Source: Candidatus Limiplasma pullicola (GTDB lineage Bacteria; Bacillota; Clostridia; Christensenellales; Aristaeellaceae). From it: a stretch of DNA of 64,000 nucleotides. The position numbers and the translations under genes were made by a program. How positions within the stretch are numbered: the stretch's first letter is position 1; each line of letters starts with the position of its first letter. The notes beneath the pieces are model-generated. The model ran no database searches and had not been told where the DNA came from. It saw only the letters and a list, made by a program, of their open reading frames with translations. This document shows, piece after piece, positions 52,806 through 62,249 of this stretch. The stretch covers positions 1 through 64,000 of the forward strand of contig DVIV01000023.1 of NCBI GenBank assembly GCA_018710985.1, read 5' to 3'.

Positions 52806-54365
52806 CGGTTGATTTTCGTTTTCCCTGCGGTACTCGCTGGGGGTCATGCCGACGGTTTTTTTGAACAGATAGCTGAAATAATGGGGGTCGTTGTACCCCA
52901 CGGCGAAGGCCACCTGGGAGGAGCGCATCCCGCCCAGGCGCAGAAGCTCCTTGGCCTTGCCGATGCGAAGGGCGGTGAGGTACTCGGTGAAGGTGTAGCC
53001 CGTCTCCTGGGCAAAGACGGTCGAGAGGCGGCTGTTGGACATGCAGGCGGCGCGGGCCACGTCCTGAAGCATGAGGTTGGGCTCGGCGAAGTGCTGGGAG
53101 AGGTAGGCGCGGGCCTTGGCCACGGAGGACCCGCTTCTGGGGCTGTGCTGGTCGCGGTAGCACAGGGCGGTGCGCAGCATTTCGTAGGCGGCGTCCTCGC
53201 CCGCGCCGTCGGACCATTCGGCCTTGAGCTCCTGGGCGGGGTCGCCGCCCGCCTCGCGGATGATGCGGCTGGCGGTCATCAGCGCCTCCACATGCAGGTA
53301 GTCGGCGGCCACGGCGCTGTGCAGGTCCGCCGCGCCCAAAGAGGCCACGTATTCGCCAAAGACCTGGTCCAGCTCGTCGGCGGCGGCGTACTGCAGCCGC
53401 TCGTTGAGGGGGCGCAGGTCCAGGTCCTTGAGGGCGTCGGGGGTGTCGGCGGCCTCGCGCACGCCCACGATGCGCATGGCCGCGTCCGGGCGCGCGGCCA
53501 TCAGGTGCCGGGTGTGGCGGGCCGAGCGCATGGAGAGGCGGATATCGGCAAAGCGGCTGACGATTTCGCCGATGGCCAGCAAAATGCCGGTGCAGCCGGA
53601 GCGCTCCAGCTCGTTGAGGGCGGAGCTGGCGAAGGAATAGGCGCGCTCCTCGGTGTCGTCCTCGCTGTCGCCCAGCACCAGGGCGCGCGCGCCCAGCCTG
53701 GCGGCGCACACCTGCACGATGCCGCCGCTGCTTTCGGCCAGGGCGTAGAGCGCGGCGCGCGGCACCGAGAGGGAGCCGCCGGGGCTGGAAAACGCCATGT
53801 CGATGACCGCGTAGCACTTGGCGGCCAGGTTGATGCCCAGCGTTCGCATCTGCTCGATCATGGCGGCGGCCTCGCCCTCCTCCATGGGCTCGTCGGTAAA
53901 GAGGGAGGACAGCAGCTTTTCCCGGACGAACTGGCTGCCGGAGCGCAACCGCCTGCGCATGCTGGCCATGTCCTCGCGGGCGCGGCGCTCCTCGGCGAGG
54001 CGGGCGGAGATGCGGTCGAGCACGTCCTTGAGCTCCTGGGCGGTGATGGGCTTGAGCAGGTACTCCTTTACGCCCAGGGAGATGGCCTGGCGGGCGTAGT
54101 CGAAGTCGTCGTAGCCGGAGAGGATGACCACGCCCAGCCACGGCATCTGGCGCTTGACCTCGCGGCACAGCTGCATGCCGTCCATGAAGGGCATGCGGAT
54201 GTCGGTGATGAGGATGTCGGGGTTGGCGTCGCGGATCATGGGCAGGGCGATTTCGCCGTCGGGGGCCTCGCCCACGAGCGTGTAGCCGCTTTCCTCCCAG
54301 GGAAAGGAATTGCGGATGCCCTCGCGGATCACGATTTCGTCGTCCACCAGAAAGACCTTAACCAT
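52800..54365 (-). CDS. Response regulator with AraC-type output (YesN-like)
   Basis: A 521-residue protein. The N-terminal receiver has VFLVDDE and the phospho-acceptor Asp in LITDIRMPFMDG (about 56), and KEYLLKPI. A long middle region follows, and the C-terminal AraC HTH (about 415-515) includes VARAACMSNSRLSTVFAQE and AFAVGYNDPHYFSYLFKK. ATG 54365 has AGGAG 8 bases upstream and overlaps the kinase stop by 8 bases. It should activate the arabinose importer operon that follows on the same strand. Confidence 0.93.
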   Translation of the reverse strand: MVKVFLVDDEIVIREGIRNSFPWEESGYTLVGEAPDGEIALPMIRDANPDILITDIRMPFMDGMQLCREVKRQMPWLGVVILSGYDDFDYARQAISLGVKEYLLKPITAQELKDVLDRISARLAEERRAREDMASMRRRLRSGSQFVREKLLSSLFTDEPMEEGEAAAMIEQMRTLGINLAAKCYAVIDMAFSSPGGSLSVPRAALYALAESSGGIVQVCAARLGARALVLGDSEDDTEERAYSFASSALNELERSGCTGILLAIGEIVSRFADIRLSMRSARHTRHLMAARPDAAMRIVGVREAADTPDALKDLDLRPLNERLQYAAADELDQVFGEYVASLGAADLHSAVAADYLHVEALMTASRIIREAGGDPAQELKAEWSDGAGEDAAYEMLRTALCYRDQHSPRSGSSVAKARAYLSQHFAEPNLMLQDVARAACMSNSRLSTVFAQETGYTFTEYLTALRIGKAKELLRLGGMRSSQVAFAVGYNDPHYFSYLFKKTVGMTPSEYRRENENQPK

Positions 54366-55821
54366 CCACAATCTCCTCTCGTGTTTTTCGCGGCACGCGG
54401 AAGCTCACCCGCGTGCCCTCCGGCCCGCTTTCGATGCTCAGCCCGTCCTCCTGGTCGTAGTAGAGGCGGATGCGCCGGTCCACGTTGTTCAGGCCAAAGC
54501 CCGTGCCCGCGTTGGCGTAGGGCGCGTAGGCGGGGGGCAGCTCGCCGCGCATGCGGGCGCACACGTCGCGCAGCTGCTCGGGGGTCATGCCCCGGCCCGT
54601 GTCCTGGACGCAGAAGCACAGAAAGCCGTTTTCCTCGCGGCCCGTCACGGTGATGAGGCCGCCGCCGCGCCTGTCCTTGATGCCGTGATAGATGGCGTTT
54701 TCCACCAGCGGCTGCAACAGGAGCTTGAGCACATACACCTCGCCCAGTTCCTGAGGCACGTCGATGCGGTAACTCAGGATGTCGCGGTAGCGGGCCTTCT
54801 GGATGGAGAGGTAGCCGGAGAGGTGCCTCAGCTCCTGAGCCAGGGGAATCCAGTCCGCGCCGGAGGACAGGGAGATGCGGAAGAAGTCGCTCAGCGCCCG
54901 GGTGATATGGATGACCTCGGCGCTGTGCCCGGCCTCGGCCTGCCAGACGATGGCGTCGAGCGTGTTGTAGAGAAAGTGCGGGTTGATCTGGGCCTGCAAG
55001 GTGCGCAGCTCGGATTTTCGCAGGTTTTCCTGCTCCCTGAGGCTCTGCTCCATGAGCGATTCGAGCCGGTCGGCCATGACGTTGATGCCCTCGGTGAGGT
55101 TCTTCAGCTCGCTCAGGTCCGTGGGCGGCACGCGGGCGGAGAGGTTGCCGCCGGCCATCATGCCGGCGAAGTGCTCCAGGCGCTCGATGGGGCTGCGGAT
55201 GAGGCGCGCCATGCGCCGGCCCATGCGCGCGGAGAGGAGGAGCGCGCCCAGCAGAATCAGCGCCTCCAGCGCGGCGGAGAAGAGCACCACGCGGGTCATC
55301 TGGCGGTTGCTCTGGGCCGAGAGGCTGATCTGGGCGGAGATGTAGTCCTCCAGCATCGAATCCACCAGCGCGGCCACGTCGCGCACCTCCTCCAGCACGC
55401 GCTCGCTCTCCACCACGGGCACGTTGCCGCTCAGGTTTTCCTCGATCTGGCGCACATACTGGGTCAGGGTTTCCATGGTGCGGCGGGCCACGGTCAATTC
55501 CAGGCGCGCGCCGGCCCCGTCCTTGGCGGTCATGGCGTCCAGGGCCTGGTTGACCTGCTCGATGGCCTCGTAGACGCCGCAGGTTTCAAACGTGGCGCGG
55601 CCCGAAACGGTGACCCAGACCATTTCCGGGATATCCGTGGAGACGATGGGCTTGAGCGCGGCCACCTCCTCCATGCGCGAAACCGATGCCTGGTACCACG
55701 CCGCGTTGACCAGCATCAGCGCCAGGCTGATGACCGCCGGCAGCACCAGAATCGCCGTGAGCGTGCGGGAGGCCATGTTGACCTGGCCGGTGATGCTCTG
55801 TCCGCTTCTGAGGCGCTTCAC
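54358..55821 (-). CDS. Sensor histidine kinase (YesM-like)
   Basis: A 487-residue membrane kinase. It has a transmembrane segment near 20-40, an extracytoplasmic loop, a second near 185-205, a HAMP domain and the His_kinase domain with QAQINPHFLYNTLDAIVW (His near 281). The ATP-binding domain has a Gly-rich DTGRGM and GTGFGLNNVDRRI. GTG 55821, two bases after the lipoprotein stop, is the likely start. It pairs with the response regulator next to it. The extracellular loop probably contacts the neighbouring binding lipoprotein. Confidence 0.9.
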   Translation of the reverse strand: MKRLRSGQSITGQVNMASRTLTAILVLPAVISLALMLVNAAWYQASVSRMEEVAALKPIVSTDIPEMVWVTVSGRATFETCGVYEAIEQVNQALDAMTAKDGAGARLELTVARRTMETLTQYVRQIEENLSGNVPVVESERVLEEVRDVAALVDSMLEDYISAQISLSAQSNRQMTRVVLFSAALEALILLGALLLSARMGRRMARLIRSPIERLEHFAGMMAGGNLSARVPPTDLSELKNLTEGINVMADRLESLMEQSLREQENLRKSELRTLQAQINPHFLYNTLDAIVWQAEAGHSAEVIHITRALSDFFRISLSSGADWIPLAQELRHLSGYLSIQKARYRDILSYRIDVPQELGEVYVLKLLLQPLVENAIYHGIKDRRGGGLITVTGREENGFLCFCVQDTGRGMTPEQLRDVCARMRGELPPAYAPYANAGTGFGLNNVDRRIRLYYDQEDGLSIESGPEGTRVSFRVPRKTREEIVDG

Positions 55822-55823
55822 GG

Positions 55824-56810
55824 TCAGTACCCCCGCGGCGCCAGGTCGCTCAGGTCGTCGAACTCGGTGAATACCTCTTCGTCGGGATGGCTCGTTTTGG
55901 GCACGCTTTCGCCCGCGGCGAGCTTCTTGGCCAGCTCCATGACCGCGTCGCCCAGGTTGGGGGTGCACTCGACCACGCAGTTGATTTCCCCGGCCTTGAG
56001 CAGGTCGATGGCGGCCTGCTCGCCGTCCACGGTGATGATGATGATGTCGCTGCCCGGCGCAAGCCCGTATTCGCGGATGGCGTCGATGGCGCCCAGGGTC
56101 ATGCCGTCGTTGTGGGAGTAGAGCACGTCGATGTCCTCGCCGTACTTGTCCAGGAGGTAACGCATGCACTCCTCGCCCTTGGACACGAGGAAATCGCCGG
56201 AGATGCTCTCCAGCACCGTGAAGCGCTCGTCGCCCTCGATGGTCTCATGAAAGCCCTGATGGCGCTGGCGCTGGGGCGTGGAGTCCTCGGTGCCGGTGAT
56301 CTCGACGATGTTGAGGTGGCTGGCGCCCATGGCGTCGGCCTTTTTGAGGAGGAACTCGCCCGCGCTGCGGCCCTCCTTGATGAAGTCCGCGCCCACGAAG
56401 CAGGCGTAGAGCGATTCGTCCTGCGTGGTGATGAGCCGGTCCACCAGAATGACGGGGATGCCGGCGGTTTTGGCCTCGGTGAGCACGGTGTCCCAGCCGT
56501 CCTCCACGATGGGCGCGAAGGAAATCACGTCCACCCGGTAGGAGATGAAGGAGCGGATGGCGTCGATCTGCTTTTCCTGCTTCTGGTAGGCGTTGAGCAT
56601 CATCAGGCTGACGCCGTGGCGCTCGGCGGCCTCCTCGATGCTGCGCGTGCTGCCCACGCGCCAGGCGCTTTCCGACCCCAGCTGGGAAAAGCCCAGCAGC
56701 ACGGGCGCGGCGGTGGGCGCGGCGGCCTCGGGCGCGCCGTCCGTGGGACCGCATGCGCAAAGCAGCGCCCCCAGAAGGCACACGGTCAACACGGCTTTCA
56801 TGCGTTTCAT
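55824..56810 (-). CDS. Sugar-binding lipoprotein, sensory component
   Basis: A 328-residue type I binding protein with a lipobox LCAC (Cys20), so it is membrane-anchored. Its GFSQLGSESAWRVGSTRSI matches the YtfQ-type GFxQxGxESxWR region, so it should bind the same type of sugar as the importer protein. Its gene is joined to the kinase gene (two-base gap) instead of to permeases. This suits a three-component sensor in which the lipoprotein presents the sugar to the kinase, as in other LytS/YesM-like systems. Confidence 0.9.
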   Translation of the reverse strand: MKRMKAVLTVCLLGALLCACGPTDGAPEAAAPTAAPVLLGFSQLGSESAWRVGSTRSIEEAAERHGVSLMMLNAYQKQEKQIDAIRSFISYRVDVISFAPIVEDGWDTVLTEAKTAGIPVILVDRLITTQDESLYACFVGADFIKEGRSAGEFLLKKADAMGASHLNIVEITGTEDSTPQRQRHQGFHETIEGDERFTVLESISGDFLVSKGEECMRYLLDKYGEDIDVLYSHNDGMTLGAIDAIREYGLAPGSDIIIITVDGEQAAIDLLKAGEINCVVECTPNLGDAVMELAKKLAAGESVPKTSHPDEEVFTEFDDLSDLAPRGY

Positions 56811-56850
56811 GGCGATCAGCTCCCGGCAGCGCGCAAATATCTTTTCAAAA

Positions 56851-56879
56851 AGTATAGCATTTTTTTGTCAGCTTGTCTA
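56851..56879 (-). promoter_or_regulatory. Promoter of the three-component sensor operon
   Basis: On the minus strand TAGACA (56874-56879), a 17-base spacer and TATACT (56851-56856). The start near 56844 gives a leader of about 34 bases. Confidence 0.65.
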
Positions 56880-56906
56880 TTGAGAGACTGCGGAAAGACA
56901 AAACGC

Positions 56907-57156
56907 CGGGGACGGCTTGCGCCGTCCCCGCAGCGTGTCGAAAAAGCTCGCCTGCGGCGATCTTTTCCGCCAGGACACGTTTCCCCTGCGCCTGCGGCGC
57001 GGCCGGGGAAACGTGCAAGGAAACCTTGCTGCGCAAGGCTTCCGAATCCACCGCACATGTCGCTGGATTCGGATTCCATTCGGAGGGCTGCGGCCCTCCG
57101 AGCCTCCCCAAAGGGTTTTTTGACAGTCTGCGGGGACGGCTTGCGCCGTCCCCGCA
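56907..57156. mobile_element. Multi-hairpin element (copy 4) with flanking 26-bp direct repeats
   Basis: A perfect 26-bp direct repeat at 56907-56932 and 57131-57156 (each a GGGGACGGC-TTGC stem-loop) encloses 198 bp. Read on the minus strand it is nearly identical to copy 2, with start CAGACTGTCAAAAAACCC and end CTTTTTCGACACGC, and each of the five hairpins is paired. The orientation is opposite to copies 2 and 3. It lies between the beta-CASP gene and the sensor promoter. Confidence 0.85.
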
Positions 57157-57164
57157 AGGACGCC

Positions 57165-58823
57165 TTAGTTGCGGCTGAATTTTTTGACGAGAGTGTTGAT
57201 CTGCCGGGCCAGGCGGCTCTGCTGCCTGGCGCCGCGGCCCTGCATGCGGCGGATGAGCGCGGCGAGCTTCTCGCCCGCCAGCACCAGCTGGCCGTAGGCG
57301 GTGGAGGCGTCGGGCTTTGCGGCGGCATGCGCGGGCGCTTTGCGGCCGGGCAGCGCGTCCAGCGCGGCGGCCTCGCGCGAGGGCCTGCGCAGGCGCTCGC
57401 GGTTGCCCCCGGCCAGGCAGGTCAGGGACAGCAGGTCCCAGCTTTCGCCGTTGTAGGGGGCGTTGGCCTCCAGCCCCAGCTCGCTTTGCAGGCGGCTGGC
57501 GAAGGCGGCGGCGGCCTCGTCCTCGCCGTGCACCACGAAGACGTGGCGGGGCTTTTCCTCAAAGGCGGAGATCCAGCGCATCAGCCCCGCGTCGTCGGCG
57601 TGGCCGCTGATGCCCGGCAGCGTTTCGATGCGCGCGTGAACGGCCACGGTTTCGCCGAAGAGCCGGACCTCCTTCGCGCCGTCCACGAGGCTGCGGCCCA
57701 GCGTGCCCACGCTCTGGTAGCCCGCGAAGAGCACCGTGCACTCGGGCCGCCAGAGGTTGTGCTTGAGGTGGTGGCGCACACGGCCCGCGTCGCACATGCC
57801 GCTGGAGGAGAGGATCACCTTGGGGATGGGGTCGTTGTTGATGCGCTTGCTCTCCTCGGCGCTGCGGGCGACGCGCAGGCCGTCGAAGGCCAGCGGGTTG
57901 ATCCCGGCCCTGAGCAGGGCGAGGGTCTCCTCGTCGGCGCACTCGCGGGTGTTTTCATTAAAAATGGTGGTGGCCTCGATGCCCAGCGGGCTGTCCACGT
58001 AGACGGGGAAGCCGTCATGCCCGTGCACGCGGCCCTCCTGTTTGATCTGGCGGATGAAGTAGAGCAGCTCCTGCGTGCGGCCCACCGCGAAGCTTGGGAT
58101 GACCACGTTGCCGCCCCGGTCGAAGGTCTCCTGCAGGACGCGGGCCAAAGCGCCGATGGTGTCGGGCGCGGGGCCGTGGGAGCGGCCCGCGTAGGTGGAT
58201 TCCATCACGACCAGGTCGGCGGCGGTGAGGTACTGCGGGTCGCGCAGAAGGGGCTGGTGCAGGTTTCCGATGTCGCCGGAAAAGACGATTACGCGCGTCT
58301 GCGTCCCTTCGGTCACGGTCACTTCAATGGAGGCCGAGCCCAGCAGGTGGCCCACGTCCACCATGCGGAGGCTCACGCCGGGGCACACCTCCACGCGCTG
58401 GCCGTAATGGCAGGGGCGAATGAGCCCGTGCGCGCCCAGCGCGTCCTCCTGGGTGTAGAGCGGCTCCACGGGCGGCCTGCCCTGGCGCTGGGCCTTGCGG
58501 GTTTGCCACTCGGCGTCGCTTTCCTGAATGTGGGCCGAATCCAGCAGCATGATGCGGCACAGGTCGGCGGTGGCGTCGGTGGCGAAGATGGCGCCCCGGA
58601 AGCCGTTTTTGTAAAGCAGCGGCAGGTAGCCGCTGTGGTCGATGTGCGCGTGCGTGAGAAACACATAGTCGATCCGGCTTTCGGGCACGGGCAGCGGCGC
58701 GTTTTCGTACAGGTCCGTGCCCTGCTCCATGCCGTAGTCCACCATGATGTTCTTGCCCGCGGCCTCAAGCAGAAACCGGCTGCCCGTCACCTCGCGGGCC
58801 GCGCCCAGAAAGGTGAGCTTCAT
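57165..58823 (-). CDS. Metallo-beta-lactamase/beta-CASP hydrolase
   Basis: A 552-residue protein of the RNA-processing beta-CASP branch. FLGAAREVTGS opens the fold; THAHIDHSGYLP (HAHIDH at 58-63) is the metal site; the beta-CASP module has SFAVGRTQELLYFI, VYVDSPLGIEA, ILSSSGMCDAGR and HADDAGLMRW. The C-terminal Arg/Lys-rich part (about 460-552) may bind nucleic acid. It resembles YSH1/CPSF-like exonucleases that act on RNA. Single-gene unit on the minus strand. Confidence 0.92.
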   Translation of the reverse strand: MKLTFLGAAREVTGSRFLLEAAGKNIMVDYGMEQGTDLYENAPLPVPESRIDYVFLTHAHIDHSGYLPLLYKNGFRGAIFATDATADLCRIMLLDSAHIQESDAEWQTRKAQRQGRPPVEPLYTQEDALGAHGLIRPCHYGQRVEVCPGVSLRMVDVGHLLGSASIEVTVTEGTQTRVIVFSGDIGNLHQPLLRDPQYLTAADLVVMESTYAGRSHGPAPDTIGALARVLQETFDRGGNVVIPSFAVGRTQELLYFIRQIKQEGRVHGHDGFPVYVDSPLGIEATTIFNENTRECADEETLALLRAGINPLAFDGLRVARSAEESKRINNDPIPKVILSSSGMCDAGRVRHHLKHNLWRPECTVLFAGYQSVGTLGRSLVDGAKEVRLFGETVAVHARIETLPGISGHADDAGLMRWISAFEEKPRHVFVVHGEDEAAAAFASRLQSELGLEANAPYNGESWDLLSLTCLAGGNRERLRRPSREAAALDALPGRKAPAHAAAKPDASTAYGQLVLAGEKLAALIRRMQGRGARQQSRLARQINTLVKKFSRN

Positions 58824-58883
58824 GCGTTGATCCCTCCCTTGCGGTTCAGTGCGGATGCGGCGCCCGCCGGGCGCCGGGGGTTT

Positions 58884-59342
58884 TCAGGGGGCTTCGTGCC
58901 CGTGGCCGCTGTCCGGGCAGAGCGCGGCCAGCAGCGCGGGCAGCTGCCGCGCGATGTCGCGCGCGGCGCGCTCGTAGGCGGCGGCGTCCCCGCCGTAGGG
59001 GTCGCTCACGGGCGGGTCGTCAAAGGCGCGAAGGGGCGTGCTCAGCCCCGAAAAGCGCGCGCGCAGGGCGGCGAGGTGGCTCTGCCCCATGCAAACAACC
59101 AGGTCGGCCCCCTCCAGCATTTCGCGCGTCACGGTGCGCGCCCGGTGCCCCTCCAGCCTTAGCCCGCGCCGCCGCATGGCAAAAAGCGCCCCCTCGGACG
59201 CGGGCGCGCCGTCGGGAGCGCACAGCCCAGCCGAGGCGGCGCGCACCTGCGCGCCCTGCGAGAAGGCCAACGCATGAAACAGGCATTCGGCCATGGGGCT
59301 GCGGCAGGTGTTGCCGGTGCAGACGAACAGGACGGTTTTCAT
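58884..59342 (-). CDS. Low-molecular-weight protein-tyrosine phosphatase (arsenate reductase fold)
   Basis: A 152-residue enzyme. VLFVCTGNTCRSPMAE has the catalytic C(X)5R loop (Cys8, Arg14), and VSDPYGGDAAAYERA carries the general-acid Asp. In Firmicutes such proteins dephosphorylate protein arginine or tyrosine (YwlE, Wzb types). ATG 59342 is preceded by GGGAGGAAAG. It shares a promoter region with nothing obvious and ends close to the beta-CASP start. Confidence 0.92.
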   Translation of the reverse strand: MKTVLFVCTGNTCRSPMAECLFHALAFSQGAQVRAASAGLCAPDGAPASEGALFAMRRRGLRLEGHRARTVTREMLEGADLVVCMGQSHLAALRARFSGLSTPLRAFDDPPVSDPYGGDAAAYERAARDIARQLPALLAALCPDSGHGHEAP

Positions 59343-59438
59343 GGCGTTTCTTTCCTCCCGGGACTGGCTCGAACGAGACACTTCAATCACTTATCATTTT
59401 ATCATACTTCCCCGCAGAAAGGGACAGGGAATTTGAAC

Positions 59439-59471
59439 AAAAAAACCGGACCGCCCGATCGGGCGGCCCGG
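59439..59471 (-). terminator. Rho-independent terminator of the GH127 operon
   Basis: On the minus strand CCGGGCCGCCCG and CGGGCGGTCCGG form a 12-bp stem with one G-T pair, followed by TTTTTTT, ten bases after the stop at 59482. Confidence 0.88.
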
Positions 59472-59481
59472 CGGGACGGGG

Positions 59482-61398
59482 CTATTGCAGCGGAAGCCAG
59501 ACGTCCATCTCGTCTGCACCGCGGTTGTTCCAGGCAAAATAGGGAATGGCACGCAGGCTGCAGGCCTGAGTTTCCCCGGCGTGGGACGAGTAGAGGCGGT
59601 CCGCTGCAGGGCGGCGTGCGCCGGGGCCTGTCAGGAGAACCTCGCCGGCGAGAACGCCGTCCCCCGGGACGGGCTGAAAGAGCGCATCCCGACAATAGCG
59701 CAGCCCCGACAGGCTTCCGCCGTGGTCCCTGCCCTCCAGACAGTAGACCAGCGGGCCCCTTGTCAGTGCCACACGGCCTTCCACATCCCATACGCGGGGA
59801 TCGGCCTGAATGTACTGCGCGGGCATGTCCATTTGCAGCTGCACAACATCTCCGGCCGACCAGAGGCGTTCCAGAATCAGGTAGCCTTTTTCCAGCGTTG
59901 CGGCAAAGGGGACGTTGTTGACCGACAGCGCATAGGAATCGCACCAGTCCGGCTTGCGCAGGGCGATGCGCAAGCGGCCGGATACGCCGCCGGAGAGCGT
60001 CATGCGGACCAGGCCGTCATAGGGGTAGTCGGTTTTGACGCTCAGCGTCCATAGCTGCGCGTCGTGCCGGAAGCATACGCTGCCCTGGGCATAGCCGTCC
60101 ACATAGAGCGTGTCATCCTTGGCGCCGTAAAGGTAGGTGTCCAGACGGCAGACGACGCGCAGCAGGTTGGAGGGACAGCACGCGCATTCGAACCAGGGCT
60201 GGCGCTCCAGCGCAATATGCCTGTTGTCTTCACGGTATCCGGTAACGGAGGGCTTGCAATGGAGAACATTCACGTAGAAATAACGGTTGCCCTCCAGGGA
60301 CCATCCGGCCAGCATGCCGTTGTAGAGCGCGCGCTCCATCACATCGGCAAAGCCTGCGTCGCGATCCAGCGTCAGCATGCGCCTGGCCCAGAAGCACAGC
60401 CCCACGGAGGCGCATGTCTCGGCATAGCTCCTGTCAGGGGGAAGGTCATCGTCAACCGTAAAGCGCTCGGCATAGCCCTGAGAGCCGATTGCCCCGGTTA
60501 GGTACATCCGGTGCCGTGCCATATCCTCCCATACGCTTCGGCAGGCGTTGAGCAGCGTCCCGTCGGCATCCTCGCAAAGCGCCGCCAGCTCGGCCACGGC
60601 GCTGTAAAGATAGGTGACCTTTACCGCGTGCCCGTCGGCCTTGCGCTGGAGGCGCACAGGCATGTGGGCCTGATGGTGATCGGGGCCGAACCATTTGTCG
60701 TTGGCGCCTTCGTCGTTGTCGCCCAGAAGCGCTTCGGTGAGGAAAAAGCAGGGCTGCTTTCCGCGTTCGTCCACGAAATAGCGGGCCAGATCCAGGTAGC
60801 GCCGGCAGCCTGTGGCTTCATAGAGCCGAAGCAGCCCCAGCTCGATTTCGGCATGGCCGTCATAGACGTGCTGCTGATGGGGAAGGGGGCCGATGCGCTG
60901 GCACAGCAGGTCGGCCGCCCGGCACATGGCCTCCAGAAAAGGCCGCTTTCCCGTGGCATGATAATAGGCCACGGAGGCTTCCATCAGGTGCCCCATGTTA
61001 TAAAGCTCGCAGCTGAAGGCATAGTGCTTGAGGCGGTCCTGAGGACGCAGAACCTGAAAATAGGTATTGAGATAGCCGTCGGGCATCTGCGCCCTGATCA
61101 TGAGCTCAACCAGCGCGTCGATTTCCCTTTCCAGCGCCGGGTCCTCAAAGCGCTCCAGGCTGTAGGACGCGGCCTCAATCCACTTTCCCAGTTCACTGTC
61201 GCTGTAAACGCGGCCCTGGTAAGGCCCGTCGGAAATTCCCGCGGCAATGCGGAAGTTTTCCACGACCGGGCTTGGATGCGCAAGCTCCGGCCGCTCTCCC
61301 TTGAGAATCGCCAGTTGCTCCCAGAGTACGCGGCTGGCGGCATTTTTCATCCGGCCATACCAGAATCCGCCCGTGATGCGGGTACGCTCAATGTTCAT
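59482..61398 (-). CDS. Beta-L-arabinofuranosidase, GH127 family
   Basis: A 638-residue glycoside hydrolase. VTDPR-like end aside, the diagnostic sites are YAETCASVG (about 326) and FECACCPSN (about 405), matching the Glu-Cys-Cys-Cys zinc site and the nucleophilic Cys of GH127 such as HypBA1. The GDNDEGANDKWFGPDHHQAHMPV region supplies the substrate-binding site. It lacks a signal peptide, so it acts in the cytosol on imported arabinofurano-oligosaccharides. ATG 61398 has AAAGGA 9 bases upstream. It follows two permease genes of an ABC importer. Confidence 0.95.
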   Translation of the reverse strand: MNIERTRITGGFWYGRMKNAASRVLWEQLAILKGERPELAHPSPVVENFRIAAGISDGPYQGRVYSDSELGKWIEAASYSLERFEDPALEREIDALVELMIRAQMPDGYLNTYFQVLRPQDRLKHYAFSCELYNMGHLMEASVAYYHATGKRPFLEAMCRAADLLCQRIGPLPHQQHVYDGHAEIELGLLRLYEATGCRRYLDLARYFVDERGKQPCFFLTEALLGDNDEGANDKWFGPDHHQAHMPVRLQRKADGHAVKVTYLYSAVAELAALCEDADGTLLNACRSVWEDMARHRMYLTGAIGSQGYAERFTVDDDLPPDRSYAETCASVGLCFWARRMLTLDRDAGFADVMERALYNGMLAGWSLEGNRYFYVNVLHCKPSVTGYREDNRHIALERQPWFECACCPSNLLRVVCRLDTYLYGAKDDTLYVDGYAQGSVCFRHDAQLWTLSVKTDYPYDGLVRMTLSGGVSGRLRIALRKPDWCDSYALSVNNVPFAATLEKGYLILERLWSAGDVVQLQMDMPAQYIQADPRVWDVEGRVALTRGPLVYCLEGRDHGGSLSGLRYCRDALFQPVPGDGVLAGEVLLTGPGARRPAADRLYSSHAGETQACSLRAIPYFAWNNRGADEMDVWLPLQ

Positions 61399-61403
61399 GG
61401 CCC

Positions 61404-62246
61404 TCATCCTTTCATGCCGGTCAGGTTGATGCCTTCCACGATGTAGCGCTGGCCCAGTGCAAAAAGGAGAACGCAGGGCGCAACGGACACGACCGCGGCG
61501 GCCATGAGCTGGTTCCAGGAGGTCTGATACGCCGTCATAAAGAGCTGAAGGCCGATGGAGAGCGTGTAGGAATCCTGGGTGTTGAGATAGATGATGGGAT
61601 TGAGAAAGTCGTTCCAGGACTGCATGAAGGCAAAGAGCATCACCACAATCATGACCGGCTTGGAAAGCGGAAGAATGATTCGGGCATAGATCCTCAAAAA
61701 GCCGGCGCCGTCTATGAGCGCGGATTCATCCAGCGCTTTGGGAATCGTGCGGAAGAACTGGCGCAGCAGGAAGATGTTCATTGCGCCGCCGCCGAACCAA
61801 TAGGGCACGATGAGGGGCACGTAGGTGTCGGAAAAGCCCAGCGCGCTCCATCCCAGGAACGTCGGGATCAGCGTTACGGCGGAGGGAAGAAGCATGCTGG
61901 AGAGGACGATGGTGAAAACCGTCTCGCGCCCTTTCCAGGCGATGCGGGAGAAACCGAAGGCGCACAGGGAACTGGTGAGAACCGCGCCAATGGTCGAAAG
62001 GATGGTGATAAACAGGGAGTTGAAAAGATAGCGCAACAGGGGAAAGACGGTGAAAGCAGCCGTGTAGGGCTCCAGCTGAATTTCGCGCGGGAAGTAGACA
62101 ATCGGAATTTCAAAGATGTCATCCAGGGGCATCACCGAGGTGCGCAGCATCCAATAGAAGGGGAACAGAAACAGAAGGGAAATCAGCACCATGAACAGAT
62201 AGCGCACGGCCGTGCCCGGGTGTCTTATTTTCAGGCTGTGTCTCAT
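61404..62246 (-). CDS. ABC oligosaccharide permease, MalG type
   Basis: A 280-residue permease. LLFLFPFYWMLRTSVMPLDDI opens the protein and the EAA loop DESALIDGAGFLRIYARIILP is near residue 182. It is the second permease of the importer coded with the GH127 enzyme. The stop is 5 bases before the GH127 start. Confidence 0.94.
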   Translation of the reverse strand: MRHSLKIRHPGTAVRYLFMVLISLLFLFPFYWMLRTSVMPLDDIFEIPIVYFPREIQLEPYTAAFTVFPLLRYLFNSLFITILSTIGAVLTSSLCAFGFSRIAWKGRETVFTIVLSSMLLPSAVTLIPTFLGWSALGFSDTYVPLIVPYWFGGGAMNIFLLRQFFRTIPKALDESALIDGAGFLRIYARIILPLSKPVMIVVMLFAFMQSWNDFLNPIIYLNTQDSYTLSIGLQLFMTAYQTSWNQLMAAAVVSVAPCVLLFALGQRYIVEGINLTGMKG

Positions 62247-62249
62247 CGC

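Noticed and set aside
55887-59162. A 1091-codon open frame on the plus strand over the sensor lipoprotein and beta-CASP genes
   Set aside because: It is antisense to genes with clear motifs, runs through the hairpin element and has no domain.
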